NCBI GenBank assembly: GCA_039806065.1
Contig: JBDKJS010000050.1
Coordinates: 1 to 9,458 of the forward strand
Length of the DNA stretch: 9,458 nt
From: JBDKJS01 sp039806065
GTDB lineage: Bacteria > Bacteroidota > Bacteroidia > AKYH767-A > 2013-40CM-41-45
Reading direction: 5' to 3'
The translations under genes were made by a program, and so were the position numbers. How positions within the stretch are numbered: the stretch's first letter is position 1; every line of letters begins with the position of its first letter. Positions 7,116 to 9,458 of this stretch are shown piece by piece. The notes under the pieces were generated by a model. The model was given only the letters and a program-made list of their open reading frames with translations, was not told the DNA's origin and made no database searches.

Positions 7116-8208
7116 CGGTACACTATTTAGTTTTATAGTTATCATAACATCTATTTCATCAAGGGTGGTGGATACCAGCTCATATCCTGTAAAATTATAC
7201 CAGGTAGATAGTGGATTTTCTAAGTTAAATTATCATACCGGTATCATTTGGACGCTCTCCTATTTAGGAGCAATGCTCCCTGCAGACGAGCCCTGCATTA
7301 TTTACAACCATGATAGCAGCATTGCTACCATTGATTTTAGGGCCGCAGGTTTTAATGACAGTGCTTTGGCCGCCATTGCAGCCATCTTGGATAGTGTAGA
7401 TCATACCATTGCACCAGACACGATCGATATTGCAAGATTACTAGTTTTGCTTGCCTATAGTTCGCCACACTATTATGCTATCACCGGTGCGCCCAAAAAA
7501 TTTTCCCACTTAAAGAGAGTTCCAATTGAAATGGAGAAAAAGTTATTATTATTAAAGTCGAGTATTGCGAAAGGAAAACGGAAGTTGCACTATTACATCA
7601 ATAAATGGAACGATAGCTATTTCATTGCCGAGGAACTAGATGATAGTGCACAAACAATGGAATTTGAAGTAATGGATTTTTTACCCAATACCCAACCGCG
7701 ATTTATGATTTATAATAAGCAAGGGCTATTGGTTTCAGCTGCCAATTCTGCCATTACATCGGCCGGAAAACCCGGTAAATGCATGTGGTGCCATGAAAGC
7801 AAGGCCCAACCATTATTTGAAACAAGTACTTTAACAGATGTTGCTCAACAGCATTTTTTAAATGAAATAGTAAAGTTTAATAAGGATCTTTATGGCTATA
7901 GGAGGTCGCTAAACACACAGGTAGCCTTTGATCAGCTGCAGGCGCACACCAATAGTGAATTGCTTTATATTTCCTTTATGCAATCAAGTCTTCAAAGAAT
8001 AGCTGGTGAATGGGAAGTGTCAAAAGAAACGGCTCAAGAGCGATTGGCCCCTTTTAATTCAACCTATGATGAAGAGTTTAAGTGGTTAGGTAAGGCGTTT
8101 GAACGGGAGTTGATAGATAGTTTATGCAAAAGAAGAACTGTAAGAATTACCCAAAATGTGCGAGAGCAAAACACATTTGAGCCCGATTATTTAAATTACA
8201 TGCATTAG
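7090..8208 (+). CDS. Unrecognised membrane-anchored or exported protein with a single CxxCH haem motif
   Basis: I do not recognise the family. From the ATG at 7090 the 372-residue product has a short N-terminus with one Arg, a hydrophobic stretch at about 7-22 (signal peptide or anchor) and then a soluble domain. The motif CMWCH at 231-235, in 'GKPGKCMWCHES', is a canonical c-type haem attachment site, which requires an extracytoplasmic location and so fits the N-terminal segment. A Met/His distal ligand cannot be assigned. The only other cysteines are 69 and 346. Residues about 150-170 are Lys/Leu-rich and the last 80 are charged and helical in character. The frame stays open upstream to an ATG at 6967, but that form would overlap the glycosyltransferase gene by about 150 bp and bury the signal segment. 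The 7090 start overlaps by only 26 bp and suggests translational coupling. Electron transfer or redox sensing is possible but inferred. Confidence 0.75.
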   Translation: MTWRFWSISGTLFSFIVIITSISSRVVDTSSYPVKLYQVDSGFSKLNYHTGIIWTLSYLGAMLPADEPCIIYNHDSSIATIDFRAAGFNDSALAAIAAILDSVDHTIAPDTIDIARLLVLLAYSSPHYYAITGAPKKFSHLKRVPIEMEKKLLLLKSSIAKGKRKLHYYINKWNDSYFIAEELDDSAQTMEFEVMDFLPNTQPRFMIYNKQGLLVSAANSAITSAGKPGKCMWCHESKAQPLFETSTLTDVAQQHFLNEIVKFNKDLYGYRRSLNTQVAFDQLQAHTNSELLYISFMQSSLQRIAGEWEVSKETAQERLAPFNSTYDEEFKWLGKAFERELIDSLCKRRTVRITQNVREQNTFEPDYLNYMH

Positions 8209-8301
8209 TACAGGGCAAAAGCTTACTTAAATAGTGTAAGAAAATGAGGCTAATTAAATAGCATAGTCAACACATGGTCGTTTTAAAGTCTATAACCAAT
8301 C

Positions 8302-9458
8302 ATGTGTATGAAAACCATCAGCGGAAATGATTTAAATATTCTAGCAACGATTTTTGCAGGCAGTAGTGCAAACATTTTTCTTGCTAAATCTGAGGCAAAC
8401 CAATTTACTAATTTGAGTGATAATGTGCATATCATTGGCACCACTGAAGTAATTGGAACCTATGAAGGGAAGAAAATATTGTTTCTATTTAATGCAGGTG
8501 CTTACCACGCATGCCGCTGCCATTTTTCATTTGACTATGTGATTGTTTTCGGTAAAGAATCATTGAAAAAGCATGAGTTTGATTTAGCCACCTTCAATTA
8601 TATCAATAATGCTGATGGAACGATGCGCTGGGTCTATCCGCAGGCAAATAAATCGCCCATGCATTTGGCTTTTTATAATTCTATTCAGTTGAAAGCATTT
8701 ACATATAAGGCTGTAACTTCAGCTGCGTATGCCTTGGGATGTAAATCAGTCTTAGCCGATGGGAAATTTAAGGTTTATACAAAAGGTAAATATGAGTTTG
8801 AAAATGCTACGCGTAGTATATTTTATAGCGATTATGCCGTCTTTACTGGAACAGTGGGCCCTAATAGGAAATGCCTATTTGCTTTGGGAAAAAAAAATAA
8901 AGTTAATAGTTTTTTGAAATTAGGCATTACCAGTACAAGTGTACAGTTAATTGAAAATGAGAAAATGGCCATTTCAGCCATGCAGTCTAAATTGCTTCAG
9001 GGCATTATCATCCCAAAGGTACAATCCACCACTAAGGAAGCCTTGGTTATGGACAATATAAAACCTAGTCAGCGTAAACGATCATCTGCTTTTTCAGAAG
9101 CACATGCACAAGCAGCATTAGCAATAGTAAAGTCAAATATGATAAGTGAGCGCATAGAACAAACAGATTTTGATGAACAACTAAAAAATAATTTATTTCA
9201 CCTGCAGCACGTTCGCCCGATGAATGCAATGCCCTACTTGAATGATACTGTGAGCCAACTCAGAGAAATATATCAATCACTCGATAGGTCAGAGAATGCC
9301 ATATTTAGTGTAGCCCATGGTGATTTCACCCCTTGGAATATGTATGTAGCCAATACTGGTGTCCACCTTTATGATTGGGAACTAAGCAAAACTACAGCAC
9401 CTGCCTTATTTGATGTGTTTCATTATGTTTTTCAGGAGCAAGTGTTGCTAAAGCACAA
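8302..9458 (+). CDS. Aminoglycoside-phosphotransferase-like kinase with an uncharacterised N-terminal region (3' truncated)
   Basis: The frame opens after an in-frame stop at 8293-8295 and runs off the window end, giving at least 385 residues. The C-terminal part has the hallmarks of the APH/choline-kinase fold: 'AHGDFTPWN' at 338-346 (catalytic Asp341, metal-binding Asn346) and 'LYDWE' at 356-360 (Asp358, the DFG-equivalent Asp). Upstream, 'GTVGPNRKCLFAL' (183-195) and 'FLKLG' with Lys206, followed by Glu220 in 'LIENEKM', look like the N-lobe lysine and its helix-C partner. The catalytic set therefore appears complete. The product probably phosphorylates a small molecule; antibiotic resistance is not implied. 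Residues 1-180 are not recognised; they include a His/Cys cluster, HACRCH (69-74). Start choice is open between ATG 8302 and ATG 8308 (two codons apart). It lies 93 bp after the CxxCH gene on the same strand, with no clear promoter or terminator between them. Confidence 0.8.
   Translation, partial: MCMKTISGNDLNILATIFAGSSANIFLAKSEANQFTNLSDNVHIIGTTEVIGTYEGKKILFLFNAGAYHACRCHFSFDYVIVFGKESLKKHEFDLATFNYINNADGTMRWVYPQANKSPMHLAFYNSIQLKAFTYKAVTSAAYALGCKSVLADGKFKVYTKGKYEFENATRSIFYSDYAVFTGTVGPNRKCLFALGKKNKVNSFLKLGITSTSVQLIENEKMAISAMQSKLLQGIIIPKVQSTTKEALVMDNIKPSQRKRSSAFSEAHAQAALAIVKSNMISERIEQTDFDEQLKNNLFHLQHVRPMNAMPYLNDTVSQLREIYQSLDRSENAIFSVAHGDFTPWNMYVANTGVHLYDWELSKTTAPALFDVFHYVFQEQVLLKH

Noticed and set aside
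8222..8238. CTTAC ... GTAAG hairpin as a terminator after the CxxCH gene
   Set aside because: The stem is only 5 bp with a 9-nt AT-rich loop and no T-tract follows; it is too weak to call.
8209..8301. Possible tiny gene or promoter in the gap before the kinase-like gene
   Set aside because: The only plus-strand ATG frame I checked here has five codons, and no TAnnTTTG box is present. A repeated TTAAATAG (8227 and 8254) is within chance for AT-rich DNA.
8302..9458. Aminoglycoside resistance gene
   Set aside because: Only the general kinase-fold motifs are shared; the N-terminal region and genomic context do not resemble resistance genes or mobile elements.

Overview
The window looks like chromosomal DNA from a member of the Bacteroidota. 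The evidence is AT-rich sequence, two secreted proteins with C-terminal type IX secretion (Por) sorting domains, a 'SYDPNDK' domain typical of gliding and environmental Bacteroidota, weak Shine-Dalgarno signals, and an exact Bacteroidota-type -7 promoter box (TAnnTTTG). I see no tRNA, rRNA, CRISPR array, insertion sequence, integrase or phage gene. A Chitinophagales- or Saprospirales-like lineage is possible, but that is only an impression from gene content.

Layout. Positions 2-709 (+) hold the C-terminal end of a large secreted or adhesin-like protein. Four minus-strand genes then lie head to tail from 5735 down to 768, with gaps of 26, 48 and 55 bp. In order of transcription they are a HerA-like/DUF853 ATPase, a PaaI-type acyl-CoA thioesterase, a secreted beta-propeller-like protein with 'DGTxxGT' repeats, and a 3-oxoadipyl-CoA thiolase (PcaF/PaaJ). 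A 120-bp divergent intergenic region (5736-5855) carries near-mirror-image promoter-like sites facing both ways. To its right, on the plus strand, are a GT87/DUF2029-type integral membrane glycosyltransferase, an overlapping gene for a membrane-anchored protein with a single CxxCH haem-binding motif, and the first 385 codons of a protein ending in an aminoglycoside-phosphotransferase-like kinase domain. The last gene is cut by the window end.

How the genes may work together. PaaI and the thiolase belong to the same pathway, aerobic phenylacetate degradation: PaaI hydrolyses dead-end CoA esters and the thiolase makes acetyl-CoA plus succinyl-CoA. They are separated by an apparently unrelated secreted protein, and no other paa gene is in the window. 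The ATPase is a widespread housekeeping protein of unclear role. The right-hand plus-strand set (lipid-linked-sugar glycosyltransferase, extracytoplasmic haem-type protein, small-molecule kinase) has no function I recognise as a unit; a cell-envelope glycan or glycolipid role is an inference from the two enzyme folds. The least explained parts are the CxxCH protein and the roughly 180-residue N-terminal region of the kinase-like protein.
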